From Tetrahymena elliotti 4EA (lineage: Eukaryota; Ciliophora; Oligohymenophorea; Hymenostomatida; Tetrahymenidae), in the NCBI GenBank assembly GCA_000231825.2, contig JH720315.1, positions 1,089,728-1,153,727 on the forward strand: a DNA stretch of 64,000 nt, given 5' to 3'. The notes beneath the pieces are model-generated. The model saw nothing but the letters and a program-made list of their open reading frames with translations, was not told where the DNA came from and ran no database searches. Shown here one piece after another: positions 22,522 through 35,689 of this stretch. Position numbers and translations under genes: made by a program. Position 1 is the first letter of the stretch, and every line of letters begins with the position of its first letter.

Positions 22522-24440
22522 ATGAAGCATCAATAATTTGACGTAGAAAATGCTGCTGGTCATGATCAAGATGATCATCATGTTGCAGTCACAAATGGTA
22601 GCCACGATAGCCCTATTTTGCATGCATAAAATAGACATGATTCTTGTTGTTCTTAATCTACTAGAGATTCTGCAAATGACAATATTGTTAAGATATAATG
22701 GTATGTTGAAAACAGAGGTGTTTATTGGACAATTAAAATGATAGTTATTGGACTTATGCTGAGTGCTGTATGGCTTGGAAAGAATTATGGTACCGTAAAC
22801 AACAATAATCATTTATTTTAAGATTAAAAATAGACATTTCATGAAATTTTCTTTTAAACTCATATTAGGTTAAAAACACCTTATAATATTTTTATGTTTT
22901 TGAAAATTTAGAGTTTGATTTAAATTAATAAGTAGTCTTTGAAATAAATAAATACATCCATTTCATTTAATAGAAAAGCTGCAAGCAGCATAACAAAAAC
23001 TCATATTTTTCTTTTATAAATTTAACATTTTATCTTTTATTAATGATCTTTTTATTATTTGCAAATAAAGCCATCAGTTGAAGTCCCTAAGTTATCTGAC
23101 CCTATTCATGATGCCACAACCTATTTAAATAACTTGGTTAATCAAGATAAAAGCATTGCAATGTTCTTCTAAATCTCCGCCTCTATTATTATGGATTTCA
23201 GTTTCTTCGCTCTTTGCATTTATTGGTAAACGAATATAAATGATTCCATTTCCAAACTTTAAAATTACAAAAAAAGAAGCTAGCTCTTTACTTTACTTAA
23301 TATAATTTCAAAGAAAAATTATGAACAATCCAAAATGCATTTTTTAAGACTAATTAAAAGTGTAAAATATGCTCTTTAATGTGAATAATTTAGAAATAAG
23401 TCTATTCAAAGGATTTAATATTAATTTGATATTTTTGATGTTATTGATTTGCTAACCAATGATAATGATTAGCTAGTTTTACTTTCTAAAAGAAATTAAA
23501 TTCTTAAATAGTCTATGGAAAAATGTTACTATTAATTTTAATCAATGTAAATATAAGATATAAGCTTCCAAAAAAAAAAGAGTTATTTTGTAATCAAATC
23601 AAATTACAAATAAGCTCATCAAATGATAAAAAAATCAAATAAATAATAACATTATTTAAATTAATCTATCCTAACTTCTTTTATTTGTGTGTGCTTACAT
23701 TATTTATTTACAAATAAATAGGGTTATCAGAATTAATTCTGCAAGAGCTATTATTGCCATGGCTTGCTTCTACATCTTTAGAGGTCTTAATCAAGCCTTG
23801 ATTATTTTCCCCTTCCCTGAAGGATACTACTGGGATTACCCTAATTTCCCCTCTTACGTCACTCCTTATGGAAAAACCTCTGATTTCTTCTACTCAGGTA
23901 TTGCTTTTTATTCATTATCTTTTTTAGTATTAAGAATATTTTTATTTAAAATTAGGACATGTTGGTTTCTTAAATATTGTCGCTTTAGAATGGTATGAAT
24001 AAAAAAAATATTTTATGTTCTATCTTACATGCGCCTTTAACGTTTATATTGCCTTTGTCATGGTTGTCTTCAGAATTCATTACGTTGTTGGTAAAAGAAT
24101 TTTACATTTAAAATATTTATTAAAAATTTATTTTAGAATTTATTTAAACATTAAAAATTAATCTTTATTCATTTAATTTAAGTTTTTTTCAGGAAATTTT
24201 AGTATTTTTATGATAATAATTGAGTATTTTTAACATTTAAAATTAATAAATTTTATTAATAAACTAGACATTACCACTGGATTAGTTGTTTCTCATTATA
24301 TCTTTATGCTTATTTCTAAAAATAGTGATAAAATAGATTATTTATTTTAAAAAATATTCCACTGTACTGAAAGGTGCTTGGACTCTAGATCTAAAAACAA
24401 CCAAAGTTGTGATGAAGAGCTTTAAATCAATCGCCACTGA
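22522..24440 (+). CDS. Sphingomyelin-synthase-like (PAP2-C) membrane enzyme
   Basis: This 303-residue protein has five exons: 22522-22794, 23071-23225, 23722-23897, 23956-24090 and 24268-24440; all phases agree and TGA follows INRH. The first 65 residues are polar and His/Asp-rich. Hydrophobic segments follow near residues 73-88, 120-143, 150-172, 215-240 and 248-262. The two catalytic motifs of the PAP2-C/sphingomyelin synthase family are present: SDFFYSGHVG at about 197-206 and RIHYVVD at about 241-247, giving the His-His-Asp triad. Family members transfer a phospho-headgroup from a glycerophospholipid to ceramide or diacylglycerol in Golgi or plasma membrane. Which headgroup is used cannot be read from sequence; ciliates make aminoethylphosphonate sphingolipids, which is a plausible link. 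The Cys-rich C-tail (CTERC) is unexplained. Confidence 0.88.
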
Positions 24441-25182
24441 TCAAATTTTGCAATTAATAAAAAAGTGTGAACATTTATTTTCTGTCAATCAATATATGAA
24501 TTACATAATTGAAAGGTCTCTTAAATAGTTTAACTAGACTTCTTGAGTTGATTGAGAATTATCTCCTAATTATTTCAATGAAAAGTTATAAAATCAAATT
24601 AATTAACAAATAATAATGTATCTTTATATTCTTGTTTTGTTTTAACAGGTTCTTTTAATTTTTGATAACTTTAATTTTTTGAAAATTTTACAAAGTAGAA
24701 CTTTGTTTTTATATATTTATTCATTTATTTATTTAGTTAATCATAATCATCTTTCAAGAGTTTTTAAGCTAGTGTTTAAATTTAAAAATCACTAGAAATT
24801 GTAAATAATATCCTTCTAAACTAAATATTTCAAATTCATATAAATAAATATTTGAAATCTAACAAATCAATCAAATTTAATACAAAAAGAATTTAATGGT
24901 TAAACTCCACAACAATTTATTAATAGTAAATAGATAGATAATTTATTATAATTTTAATTTATTTTTTAATGCATTTTAATTATTTATTTTAGAAATTCAA
25001 TCAAATAAATTTAAGGATTATTCTAGAACTGGTTTTAACAGCTATTTGAATAAAATTTGTATGCTCTTTTTGATATATTATTTATTGAGATACAAAGAAA
25101 AGCAAAGTATATTTGTTTTTGTTCTTTTTATACAATTAAATCGTAGGAAAATTAATCTTTTTTTTGCATTTTAATGATTTTA
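24441..25182. other. Intergenic spacer between convergent genes
   Basis: This 740-bp AT-rich gap lies between the 3' ends of the lipid-enzyme gene and the coiled-coil gene. I see no frame or RNA gene. Confidence 0.5.
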
Positions 25183-26091
25183 TCATTTTATGTTTTTATT
25201 ACTGCGAAATTTAGGCATTTTTGTTTTTAAATATTCCTCCAATTTATCCATTTTATTTTTAACTGTTTCTCCATCTTCAAATTTGAAGTCTTCTTTTTAC
25301 ATAACTTCTCTTTTTCCCTCTAACATATTTTAAACTGCCTCATGGTAGAGTTTAACATAACCTAATAGAATTTCATTAATCTTAGAGTGATAGTATTAAT
25401 ATAAAAGGATTAATTCTTTAGGATCTAAATACTTTTTCAGTTGATTTTTATCTTTCAACTTAAGCATTTACTCATCCACAAAATCTTTGAAAGATTTTTC
25501 AGAAAGAGCAAATAAGTTGGTTTAGTATGCTTTTAAATCTTCAGTAAAATGCATTATTTCATCAGCTGTTCCTTCTATTTTACGATTTAAAACTCTCCTT
25601 TTAACAATATCTTAATACTCTTGCATTAATTAGATATTTTTACGCAAGATAATATTTTAATGATATTAGCTAGCTAAACTATCTATGTATCCTAAATTAT
25701 ATTTTTTTATTATTTAATCATGGTGAGCTTTTAATTCCTTTGCCTAGCCATAGGCAGTTAAGTAAGCCTAAAACCTACTTTTATTATTCATAAGAATTTC
25801 TTTCTCTGCTAATTCTTACACTATTCTAAAGTATCTATTCATTCCTTTATAACTTGTATAATGTTTTTCTATATATTTAGAATTTTTAAAAATAATCTAA
25901 TGTTTTTTAAATTATAATATAGGTGAATACACAATTTAAAATAAAATGAAAGACAAAATAATATTGAGAATTTTAATTTTTTTATTTTGGTGGAAAAAAA
26001 GTGAAAATATTTATTAATTATGAAAATAAATATTATTATGAAAAAACTGTTCTATCAGTTAAATAATAATTTTCTTCTTTTATGCTTCCAT
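25183..26091 (-). CDS. Coiled-coil protein, third paralogue's C-terminal part
   Basis: An uninterrupted frame of 302 residues runs from an ATG at 26091 to TGA at 25185-25183. Its first residues (MEAQKKKIIIQLIEQFF) align with the coiled-coil part of the two neighbouring LRR paralogues. The rest has no LRR: it is a long charged helical region (e.g. DEIMHFTEDLKAYQTNLFAL) ending in basic residues. The frame continues upstream to a TGA at 26193-26191, beyond which the shared N-terminal module is found in broken frames. About residues 20-75 are low-complexity and may be an unspliced intron; a second possible start is the ATG at 25842 (219 residues). Function is unknown. It may be the surviving part of a gene whose 5' end decayed, or a full gene starting here. 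Confidence 0.55.
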
Positions 26092-26449
26092 TGAATCTAT
26101 TATTTCTTTTTAAAAATCTTTAAATAATTTTCCAATTTTTTCTATGCTTTGTATTTGCCCAAATGGCGTTTAACAAAATTCTTAAAGAATTCAATTCAGA
26201 CTATCATCCTAAATAGGCCATTTATCAAAAATAGTGTTTTCTTCAGATTCTAACAATTCTTTTAGCAAAATATAGCTTTTAGATGTTTATTCGCCAAACA
26301 TTTAACACATTTAAGTAAGTCTTTTTCATCTTCATAGTCAAATCCTATTGATAAAGGCTATAGCTTATGGATTGCACACATTGAGTAATTTTACATAAAA
26401 AATAATCTATTTGTGAAATATTTTATTAATTTCCCGATATTTCTATCAT
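26092..26449 (-). pseudogene. Broken N-terminal module of third paralogue
   Basis: The stretch begins with an ATG at 26449 and MIEIS, as in the two other copies. It contains the Cys/His pattern (MCAIHK, then LLKCVKCLA) and the FDKWP motif, but these lie in different frames. Compared with the other copies there is a missing base before the CAIHK segment and another after the KCVKC segment, and an in-frame TGA at 26193-26191. It directly precedes the open coiled-coil frame. I read it as the decayed 5' part of that gene. Confidence 0.55.
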
Positions 26450-27076
26450 TTTTTGTTTTTAAATTTAAGAGTAGTTGTTAATCTTTTCATTTATTTTTAA
26501 GTTCTACTACTTTTTTGGTTGATTCAATTATTTTTATTTTTTAATTATTATAATCAAACAAAACAGATTAATAAAGTTATATAAGACAAAAGAAATTTTT
26601 CCTAATATACTATACAATTTCTATCTCTATTCCTATATATATTTACTGGCCATCCAGCCCTTCTTATTGTGCTTAATTATGAGACATGCTGTATGTGTTA
26701 CCTAAAAGCTCTAGGCATAGAATTAAGATTCTATCTCCATATATATTTATATTTAAAACATTCTAATATATTTAAATTTTTATTTTAGGCCTAGAATTAT
26801 ATTTTCATCTTCTATTCCTTTCCCTTTAAAATTTTAGAAATCAAATTAAATATCTAAAATAAAATAATATCAAAAAAATAAAATAAAAACAAATTAAAAT
26901 AAAAGAGGAAACATAAATCTTAAAGTAATCAGAAAAAAAATCCTAAATACTTTTTCCAGTAAAATTTCTTAAAGAAGCAAAGAAAAATAATAAATAATTT
27001 ATTTGAATTTGCTTGTGTTGAAAATAAGAATTATATGGAATGAATATTCTAATTTTCATATATTTCATAAATATTT
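26450..27076. other. Short spacer between tandem paralogues
   Basis: AT-rich; it separates the third paralogue's start from the last LRR exon of the middle paralogue and should carry the former's promoter. The segment at about 26640-26740 is less AT-rich than its surroundings, but I see no RNA fold or frame in it. Confidence 0.45.
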
Positions 27077-30000
27077 TCAAAAAAAAAGAAAAAATATTTA
27101 ATTCATAATAAATTACCCAAGATTAAGATTCAAAGATGTAATGTTTTGGCATTTTTTTAAACTCATAGTAATAATCTAAACTACTTCTACTGCATAATAA
27201 TTGCTATTAAGAAAATTACAATTATTATTTGGTTGTGTTGATAATAACAAATCAATTGAATTAATATTTCTAAATTCTCATAAATTTCAGAAATATTTTC
27301 AAAAAAAATAAAAAGACATTTAATTCATTTTTTATCAAATTACTCAAGAAGGTTGAGATCCAAAGATATTATATTTTAGCAGTTTTCTAAGCTCATTCCA
27401 ATATTCTTAGCTCCATCTGCTCTAATTTAATTACCACTATTATGAAAATTATCAATAATTTATTTGAATTAGTTTGTTTGAAAATTATGAAAAAAATTGA
27501 AATAATATTTCTTATTTCAAAAAATTTCATAAATATTTTCAAAAAAAGCAAAAGAAATTTATTTCTTATTTTATTAAATTACCTAAGGTTGAGAGACAAA
27601 GATGTAATATTTTGGCATTTTTCTAAACCCATTGCAATATTCTAAGCTCCATCTGCAAGTTGATTATATCTATTCAAAAAATAATCAATAACTTATTTGA
27701 ATTGGTTTGTGTTTAAAATTATGAATAAATTGAATTAATATTTTTTAATTTAAATGAATTTGATTATTTTCAAAAGAAAACAAAAGACATTATTCATATT
27801 TTGTTAAATTACTGAAGATTAAGATTCAAGGATGTTAAATTTTGGTATTTTTCCAAGCTCATTTCAATATTCTTAGCTCCATCTGCTCCAATTTAATTGT
27901 AACTGTAAAGAAAATAATAATAATTTATTAAAATTTATTTGTACTCAAAATAAGGTAGTTGAAATAATATTACCTCAGATTGAGATCTAAAGATGTGATA
28001 TTTTAACACTTTTCTAAACTTAGTCCAATATTCTTTCCTCCATCTACTCCCAGACTATTATAACTAATAAAAATAATTAAAAATTTAATTTCTTTTTGTT
28101 GAAAATAATTAATCAAATAATAAATTTCATAATTATATTTATTATTTAAATCTGATAAAATTTCTTTCATTGATATTTTCATAGATTACTTAAGATTGAG
28201 ATTTAAAATTGTAATATTTAGGCACTTTTCTAAACTCATTGCTATATTCTTAGCTCCTTCTACTCCAAGTTAATTGTCCCTATTACAATATTTTATTTAA
28301 ATTCTTAAGTGTCGGAATTAATTAATGATTAAATTTTTGAAATCATTTTAAATTAAAATAAATTTCATAAATCTCTTCAACAAAGCAAAGCTTCTAATAT
28401 CTTTAATTACTGAAGATTAAGATTCAAATATGTTAAATTTGGGCATTTTTCTAAGCTCATTCCAATATTCTTTGCTCCATCTATTCCTAGTTTATTCCCA
28501 CTATTAAGTAAATAATCAATAATTTAATAGAATTTGTTTGTGTTAAAAATTATGAATGGATTGATTTAATATTTTTTAATTGAAATAAACTTGAAAATTA
28601 TCTTAAAAACAGTAAATTTTATATTTAATTAAATTACTTAAGATTGAGACTCAAAGACATTATATTTTGACACTTTTCTAAACTCATTCCAATATTCTTA
28701 GCTCCATCTGCTCCAAGTTAATTATATCTATTCAAAAAATAATCAATAGCCTGTTTGAATTTTTTTGTGCTAAAAATTATGAATAGATTGATTTAATAAT
28801 CGAAATAAACTTCTAAATTTCTATGAAAACAATAAAATTTATTTCATTATTATTTTATTAGATTACTCAAGGTAGAAACTCAAAGATGATATGTTTTGAC
28901 ACTTTTCGAAACTCTTTCCAAGATTCTTAGCTCCTTCATCTCCAAGTTCATTACGACTATTAGAAAAATAATCAATAATTTATTAGAATTTACCTGTATT
29001 AAAAATTATGAATGAATATAATTATTATTTAAAAATTAAAATTCAATTCATAAACATCTTTAAAAAAATAAATATTATTTCACTAATAGTTTTTTTAATT
29101 ACTTAAGATCAAGATTCAAATTTGTTAAATTTTAGTAGTTTTCTAAACTTGTTAATATGTGCTTAGCTCCAGTACTTCCTAATTCCCATCCTCTATTAAG
29201 AAAATAATCAATAATTTATTTGAATTTGTCTGTTTACATTGAAAATTATTAATAAATAGAATAAAAAAATAAAATACCCTAAAATTAAAGAGAAATTTCT
29301 GACTTCTTTGAAATTCATTAAAATTTTACCAAATTCTTTTTAATCTCTTTTTCTTAACAATTTTTGCTCTCTTTATTTTCATAAAAAGTACCATAATATT
29401 TATTTACATAAAATTTAATGAGTACCTAAAATCAATTTCAATTGTTTAGAACTCTTTACACAAAGGAAGATCTTCTAGTCGAGCTATTTTTATTTAAGAA
29501 TTAGCTTTGTTTTAATGTGTATTCATTATTTTTGTATTGATTTGTTGATCAAATTTATTTTTTTCAAGGGAAGACTCATTAATAATCACAAATTTATTAA
29601 TCAAAGAAACTATTTCATTTTTGATGTTCAAATAATTTGTAAGATCAAAATCTGATTTATTAAAGTTATGAATGGAATCTATCAATTTTTAATAATTCTT
29701 TTATTAATTTAGATTATTTTGTCGTATTATTTCTTGAAGCAACTAGTTCTACTTTTACTAATTTTACCATTCTTTTTCTATTATTTCTTTAAGCCTATCT
29801 TTATAAGAAATCTTATTATAAATTTGAATAGGATCTTCACATTTATCATAAAACAATTTCAGTTGTTTTAAGACTTGATCTTCTTTTTCATCTATTAAAG
29901 AAAATATTTCTACTCTAAATTCTTTGAAAAATTTCTTTATTTTTTCTTAGCTTTCTTGTAGTTAAGATGGTTTTTAAACAATTTCTTGAAGGTATTAATA

Positions 30001-30250
30001 CAATTCTTCGCCATCAAAAAGAGGCCAATTCTCAAAAATTGTTTTTTATTCAGATTGTAATAATGAAGACATAGCTTTTATATGAATTTTTAGCCAAACA
30101 TTTGGCGCATTTAAGTAATTATTTATCATTTTCGTCATCTAATCTTATTGATAAAAGCTATTACTTATGAATTTCACACATTTTATAATTCTTTTTTAAA
30201 AAATAATCAATTTCTGAAAAATCAATTGAATCATCATGTATTTCTATCAT
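27077..30250 (-). CDS. LRR protein with Cys/His N-terminal module (middle copy)
   Basis: Exon 1 covers 30250-29426 and is followed by ten one-repeat LRR exons. The first ATG (30250) starts MIEIHDDS and leads to a zinc-ligand-like pattern, MCEIHK then LLKCAKCLAKN. That frame then hits a TGA. Compared with the neighbouring copy, about 8 nt are missing there. From a second ATG at 30072 the frame is clean: a long helical, charged region (e.g. KKFFKEFRVEIFSLIDEKED) and a first LRR-like end (LPLCKEFQTIEIDF) before a GT donor. LRR exons encode N-x-I-G-A-D-G-A-K-N-I-G-M-S-L-E-K-C-Q-N-I-T-S-L-N-L-N-L. The gene may be functional from 30072 without the Cys/His module, or may be a recent pseudogene. The 3' end at 27077 is the first in-frame TGA if the last donor is not used. 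Likely a protein-interaction role; no enzyme domain. Confidence 0.6.
27113..29195 (-). repeat. Ten LRR exons of the middle paralogue
   Basis: Approximate exon spans, reading down the minus strand: 29192-29100, 28955-28864, 28722-28634, 28500-28407, 28280-28190, 28057-27965, 27900-27811, 27673-27584, 27435-27342, 27203-27113. Each is about 90 nt, bounded by AG and GTAAT, with the same phase-2 borders as the LRR exons at 9469-12675. The intervening introns are also clearly similar to one another (for example near 27000, 27240 and 27470), which shows recent tandem duplication of exon plus intron units. Confidence 0.8.
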
Positions 30251-31654
30251 TTTTCTTTTATTTGTTGGAAAACAAAATCTTTGTTTTTTTGTCTATCTAT
30301 CTTATTTATTTTTAATTCCCTTCTTTTTTTTAACAATTTCAATTAATTTTAAATTTAATTATTATAAATAAGATAATCAGACAAAGAGATAATTAAAATT
30401 TTTCAAAATAAAAGTAATATATATCGCATCTTCAAAAAATATTACCCATATTGACTTGATATTTCAGTATTTGACATTCATTCTATTGTAATAAGATTGA
30501 ACGTAGTTAAATTTTATCTAGGGGAGTATGATATTTTGCAACTTACAGTATAGTATATATGAAATTTGATTATACAAGATAAATATAATGATTATTTATT
30601 TACAATACAATATTGTTTTTTAGTTATTTTCAGAGTATTTATGGATTGTTCTTGTCTTCTTTTACTTCTCCTAGGATTACATCTGAAATTTTGAATAGTT
30701 ATGGAACCATAATATTAAAGTAGCTATGTATTTTTTGGATAGTTTGTATATAAATGTCTCATGATTCCTTCTTATGCATTTGTGCTTCTTGCTAGTTCTA
30801 GTTCCATACTAATTTTAGTTAGCTAAAGCTACTTTTGTTTTTAAGTTATTTAGTTATTTTATCTTCCCCATTATTACTAACAGAAATATTTTTTGTAAAT
30901 TAAAAAAATTAGATGATGTTTTTAAAATTTAGAAACAAAATTTTTAAGAGATAAATCAAATTTTATTCAAATTATTTAGTTAGCTATTTTAACTTCTTTA
31001 TTAATCATAAAAATGCTTGTAAATTAAAAAAATTAGTTGATATTTATTGTGTTCAGAAACAAAATTTTTAAGAAAGATAAAATTATTGAAATATAAAGAG
31101 GTGGTATTGAAATCAAAGAACAATATTTTAATTTTTAAATATATAGTTAATATTAAATATTTACTACATTTTTGAACAAGTATTTTATAAGTATGAAGAA
31201 TATATCCTTATTTCATATTTTAATATTAGATAATTTGTGCTATTAATTTAAAATTTAAATTTATCTATTAATTTTGCTATTTATTAAATAATTTTGATTT
31301 ATTTTCTTCACTCTTAAATTTTGTTTTGGTTAAAATATTTTTTTGATTTAAAAAATCAAATCCATAACTCAAAACATACTAGTCTTTTCAATTTATATTT
31401 TAGGTCTTGAATTATTTTTTTGTCTTCTTTTCTTTTTCTGAAGAAATTATCCCTTTAGGTTTTTCAAAAATTAAATTAATCTAAAATAATATTCAATAAA
31501 AAAAAGTAATAAAAGTAAATTCAAGGTAAAAAAATTTATTCATTTTATACCCTAAAATTATTAGAGAGAAGCTTATGAATATTTTGTTTGTAAAATTTAA
31601 TAGATAAATCAAAAAGTAAAAAAATAGTTTATTTGTTTTTTATTAAATTACATA
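30251..31654. other. Intergenic spacer between two LRR paralogues
   Basis: AT-rich, with no domain-bearing frame on either strand. It lies 5' of the middle paralogue and 3' of the right one, so it should hold the promoter of the former. Two similar stretches near 30880-30960 and 31000-31080 look like a local duplication. Confidence 0.45.
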
Positions 31655-34094
31655 ATTTAGAGATTTAAAAATTGTTAATTTTGACATTTTTCTTTCCTCA
31701 TTCTTATATTCTTAGCTGCATATTCTCCAAATTCATTATACCTTTTCGAATAACCAATATTTATTTGAATTTGCTTATGTTGGCAATAATAAATAAATTC
31801 AAATAGTATTGTTAACAAAATAATAAAATTCATTAATATCAAAACAAAAGACATATCATTCTTATTTTATTAAATACCCTATATCAAGATTCAAAGATTA
31901 TATATTTTTACACTTTTCTAAACTCTTTCCAATATTTTCAGCTCCATCTTCTCTAAGATTATTCCACCTATTAATAAATAATCTATAATTTGTTTGTCTT
32001 GAAAAAAATGAATAAATTGAAATATCATCAAAACAAACAAAAGATATCTAAATTACTAAAGATTGAGATTCAAAGATGTAATATTTTAATACTTTTCTAA
32101 ACTCTTTCGAATATTTTTAGCTCCATCTACTCCAATTTCATTTGACCTTTTATGAAGATAGTCATTAATTTTTTTGAATTTGTATGTTCAAGCTGAAAAA
32201 AATGAACAAAAAACAATAGATATTTCTATCATATTTTATAAAATTACCTAAGGTTGAGATTCAAACATGTTATATTTTAGCATTTTTCTAAGCTCTTTCC
32301 TAGATTACAAGCTCCATCTGCACCAAGTTCATTATCTCTATTAATAAAATAATCAATATTTTGTTTGTGTTTTGAAAAAAATGAATAAATTGAAATATCA
32401 TCAAAATAAACAAAAGATATCTAAATTACTAAAGATTTAGATTCAAAGATTTTATATTTTAACAGTTTTCTAAACTCATTCCAATATTATAAGCTCCATC
32501 TACTCCAAGTTCATTATATCTATTAATAAAATAGTCAATAATTTGTTTGTGTTGAAAAAAATGAATAAATCGAAACAATATTTTTAAATGAAATAAATTT
32601 AAAAAAAAATTTGATATTTAATTCATAATAGGTAAAATCAAGATTTAAAAAGGTTATTTTTTGACACTTTTATAAACTCATTTCAATATTATAAGCTCCA
32701 TCTGCTCCAAGTTTATTATCTCTATTCAAAAATAATCAAAAATTAATTTGAATTTGCTTGTATTAAAAAAAATAAATTGAAATAGTATTTTTAAATTTTC
32801 ATAAATTTTAAAAGTATAAAAAAAAGATATTTTGTTCATATTTTGTTAAGTTACTAAAGACCAAGACCGAAACAAGTTATATTCTGACACTTTTCTAAAC
32901 TTAATCCAATATTCTTAACCCAATCTTCTCTGAGTTTACTTTTCCTACTAATAAAATAATCAAAAATTTATTTGTAATTAATTGTTTGTATTGAAAAAAA
33001 TGGATAAATTGAAATAATAATAATATTTAATTTAAATAAACATTCTTTCATATTTCAATTTTTAAGAAAATGAAAGTGAAATTGTTGAAATGATAGTTGG
33101 ATTTTTTAAAAATTAAAAAAAAATACTTTAAATTTAAAGAGAGATTTGTGGTATATTAGCAATCCATTACATCTCTACAAATGTCTCTTAAACCATTTAT
33201 TATGATTGTTTATTTGCTTTTTTATAAAAAATACAATAATATTTTTTTCAGTTATTTGTTTGTAATGAGTACCTTAAATCAATTTTAACTGTCTAGAATT
33301 TCTTGCACTGAGGAAGATCTTCTATTTCATCTATTTAGAGTTTAGAATTTTCTTTTTTTAAAATTTATTAATTATTTTTGCTTAGATATTTCGATAAATT
33401 TTACTTTCGAAAAGGAAATTAAGGCTAATAACATCCAATTTATTTATCAATGAAACTACTTGATTTTTATATTCTCATAATTAGTAATATCAAAATCAAA
33501 TTTATTTAAGTTATAAATGGAGTCTATCAATGTTTAAAAATTGTTTTATTAATTTATTTTATTTTATATTATTAATTCTTTTAGCAGCTAGCTCTACTTT
33601 TACTAATTTTACCATTCACTTTTTATTATTTCTTTGAGCTTATCTTTATAAGAAATCATCTTATAGATTTGAATGGAGTCTTCAAATAATTTATTAAGTT
33701 GTTTTAAAATTTGGTCTTCTTATTTATTAATTAATTTAAGTATATCCATTCTAAATTCTTTGAAAAATTTCTTTATTTTAAAAGAGATTTCTAGCTAAGT
33801 TGATTTTTAAGATATTTCTTGAAGCTATGAATACAGTTAGTTATTCATGAAGAAAAATAGGCCAATTATCAAAAATAGTATTTTCTTCATATTCTAATAA
33901 TTCTTTTAGGACAATATAGCTTTTATATTAATTTTTAGCAATGCATTTAGAACATTTAAGTAATTATTAACATTTTCATCATCTAATATTACTGATAGCA
34001 ATTTATAAATTTATAGATGGCACATTTTATAATTATTAATTAAAAAATAATCTATTTATGGAATATTTTATTAATTTTCTGGAAATTCTATCAT
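31655..34094 (-). pseudogene. LRR paralogue with multiple frameshifts (right copy)
   Basis: The exon-1 homologue spans 34094-33273 and starts MIEFPEN. It aligns along its whole length with the middle copy, including the LLKCSKCIAKN-like segment and KKFFKEFRMDI. The frame changes at least three times: a base is missing in the DDEN region before the KCSKC motif, the frame breaks after NWPIF, and another base is missing just before the first LRR. Seven LRR exons follow at about 32945-32853, 32725-32633, 32520-32428, 32340-32247, 32150-32056, 31968-31872 and 31745-31655. Several repeats stay intact, with good splice sites. I infer a decaying tandem duplicate. A raw sequence with indel errors would look the same, but the nearby 12.9-kb channel gene has no such errors. 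Confidence 0.65.
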
Positions 34095-35689
34095 TTTTCT
34101 TCCTATTTATTTGTATTATAAATAATATGTTTGTCTATCAATCTTATTTATTTTTAATTATTATTATAACTAAAAATACCAATTAATAAATTTTCCAAGA
34201 TAAAGCTTTTTTAATTAATTCTTTCAATATTTTAAAGAAGAAGAAATCTTTTTTCAAATCATTGCCAACTATATATAAAATTTTTGATCTTCAATAATAC
34301 TTTTTCATCTTACTTTTTTTGGTTTTAAATCTAAATTTAATGGAATATTACTAAATACATAAATGTTCCTATTTAAAAATTAAAAAAATGTTAATACATT
34401 ATTATTTATAACAAACACTCTGAATTGTTAAATAAATTTATTTAGAATATTAATTAAATAAAAAGTAGCACATTCTACTCTAAATTAAACTTGACATTTA
34501 TTTTTATAAATAATAAATGAAACTTTGATAAAAAATATTAAAATGTTTTTTTAATTTATGTTTTGAAATATTTTATGCATGTTTGTTACAGCTTTTTTGA
34601 GAAATAAGTCTCTATATTTTCAATTCAATTTTTTTGATAGTTTCATAATTTTTTTAAACAAGTTAAGGTTTAAAATGCTATGCAAATATATATTGCTGAT
34701 TTATAATTATAATTATTTTTGTTTTTCATAGAATATTAAATTGAAATATATGTGGAGAATTAATTGATTTTATTTTGTTTTTTTATTTTAAAGCCATATT
34801 GAAATAAATATTTTATTAAATCAGTATGTAAATAAGCTTTATTTATTTATATATTTATTTAGAGATATTGATTTTGCCAAATTTACAAATTAATAGTTTG
34901 GTAAAAATTATAATAATCAAGTTTCTTGTCACATGTAAAAAAATTAGAAATTAATTTAGAAAGGAAATTATAGTTAGATTTTTAGATAATATGTGGTCAC
35001 TGATATCAATAATTAACATTGTAAACAAAAAAATTATAATTTAAAACATCTGTATCAATTTTATGTTTCTGTGTGGTGATAACACAAATAAATTTAAATT
35101 TAATTTCCTAAAATAAATCTTCTCATAAGGATAATTAGTTCTAACAACATAAAAATGTGGATTGGAAAAAAGATGAAGATATTTAAGTATGAATAATGGA
35201 GGACTTATAATTGTTATTAGAATTGAGTAATTAAATTATTAGTTTTAGGATGAAATAAATAAATTACATTGAACGTAGAATAATTTAATAGTAAATATCA
35301 GCATGAAAAATAAGATAAATGATGAATCAATTAATCCCTATGTAATTGTATTGATGTAATATTTTTAGAATTAATTTAGAAATAGAAGCAAATGTCTCTG
35401 TATTTATGAATATATGTTTGGGATATATACTTATAGATCCGTATTCATCAAATCAAATAATTAATCATCTCAGTTATTAAATTCATTAAAAGGATCTTCA
35501 ATTAATTAATCAATCATTCATTCGCTTTTTAGCTGATAATTAAAAGATCAAACAAATAATTGGAAAATATCAAATTTTGATTTTTTAACATTCCAAGTCA
35601 AGTTCACAAAAATCCATTTTAGTTTTAATTTAGACATAAAAAATCAAAGCAATTTAGTTTTTTAGCATTTAGAGGATTAGTTAAACAGG
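34095..35689. other. 1.6-kb spacer upstream of the channel gene
   Basis: This AT-rich gap lies between the start of the right LRR paralogue (leftward) and the start of the channel gene (rightward), so both promoters should be here. No specific motif or frame stands out. Confidence 0.5.
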
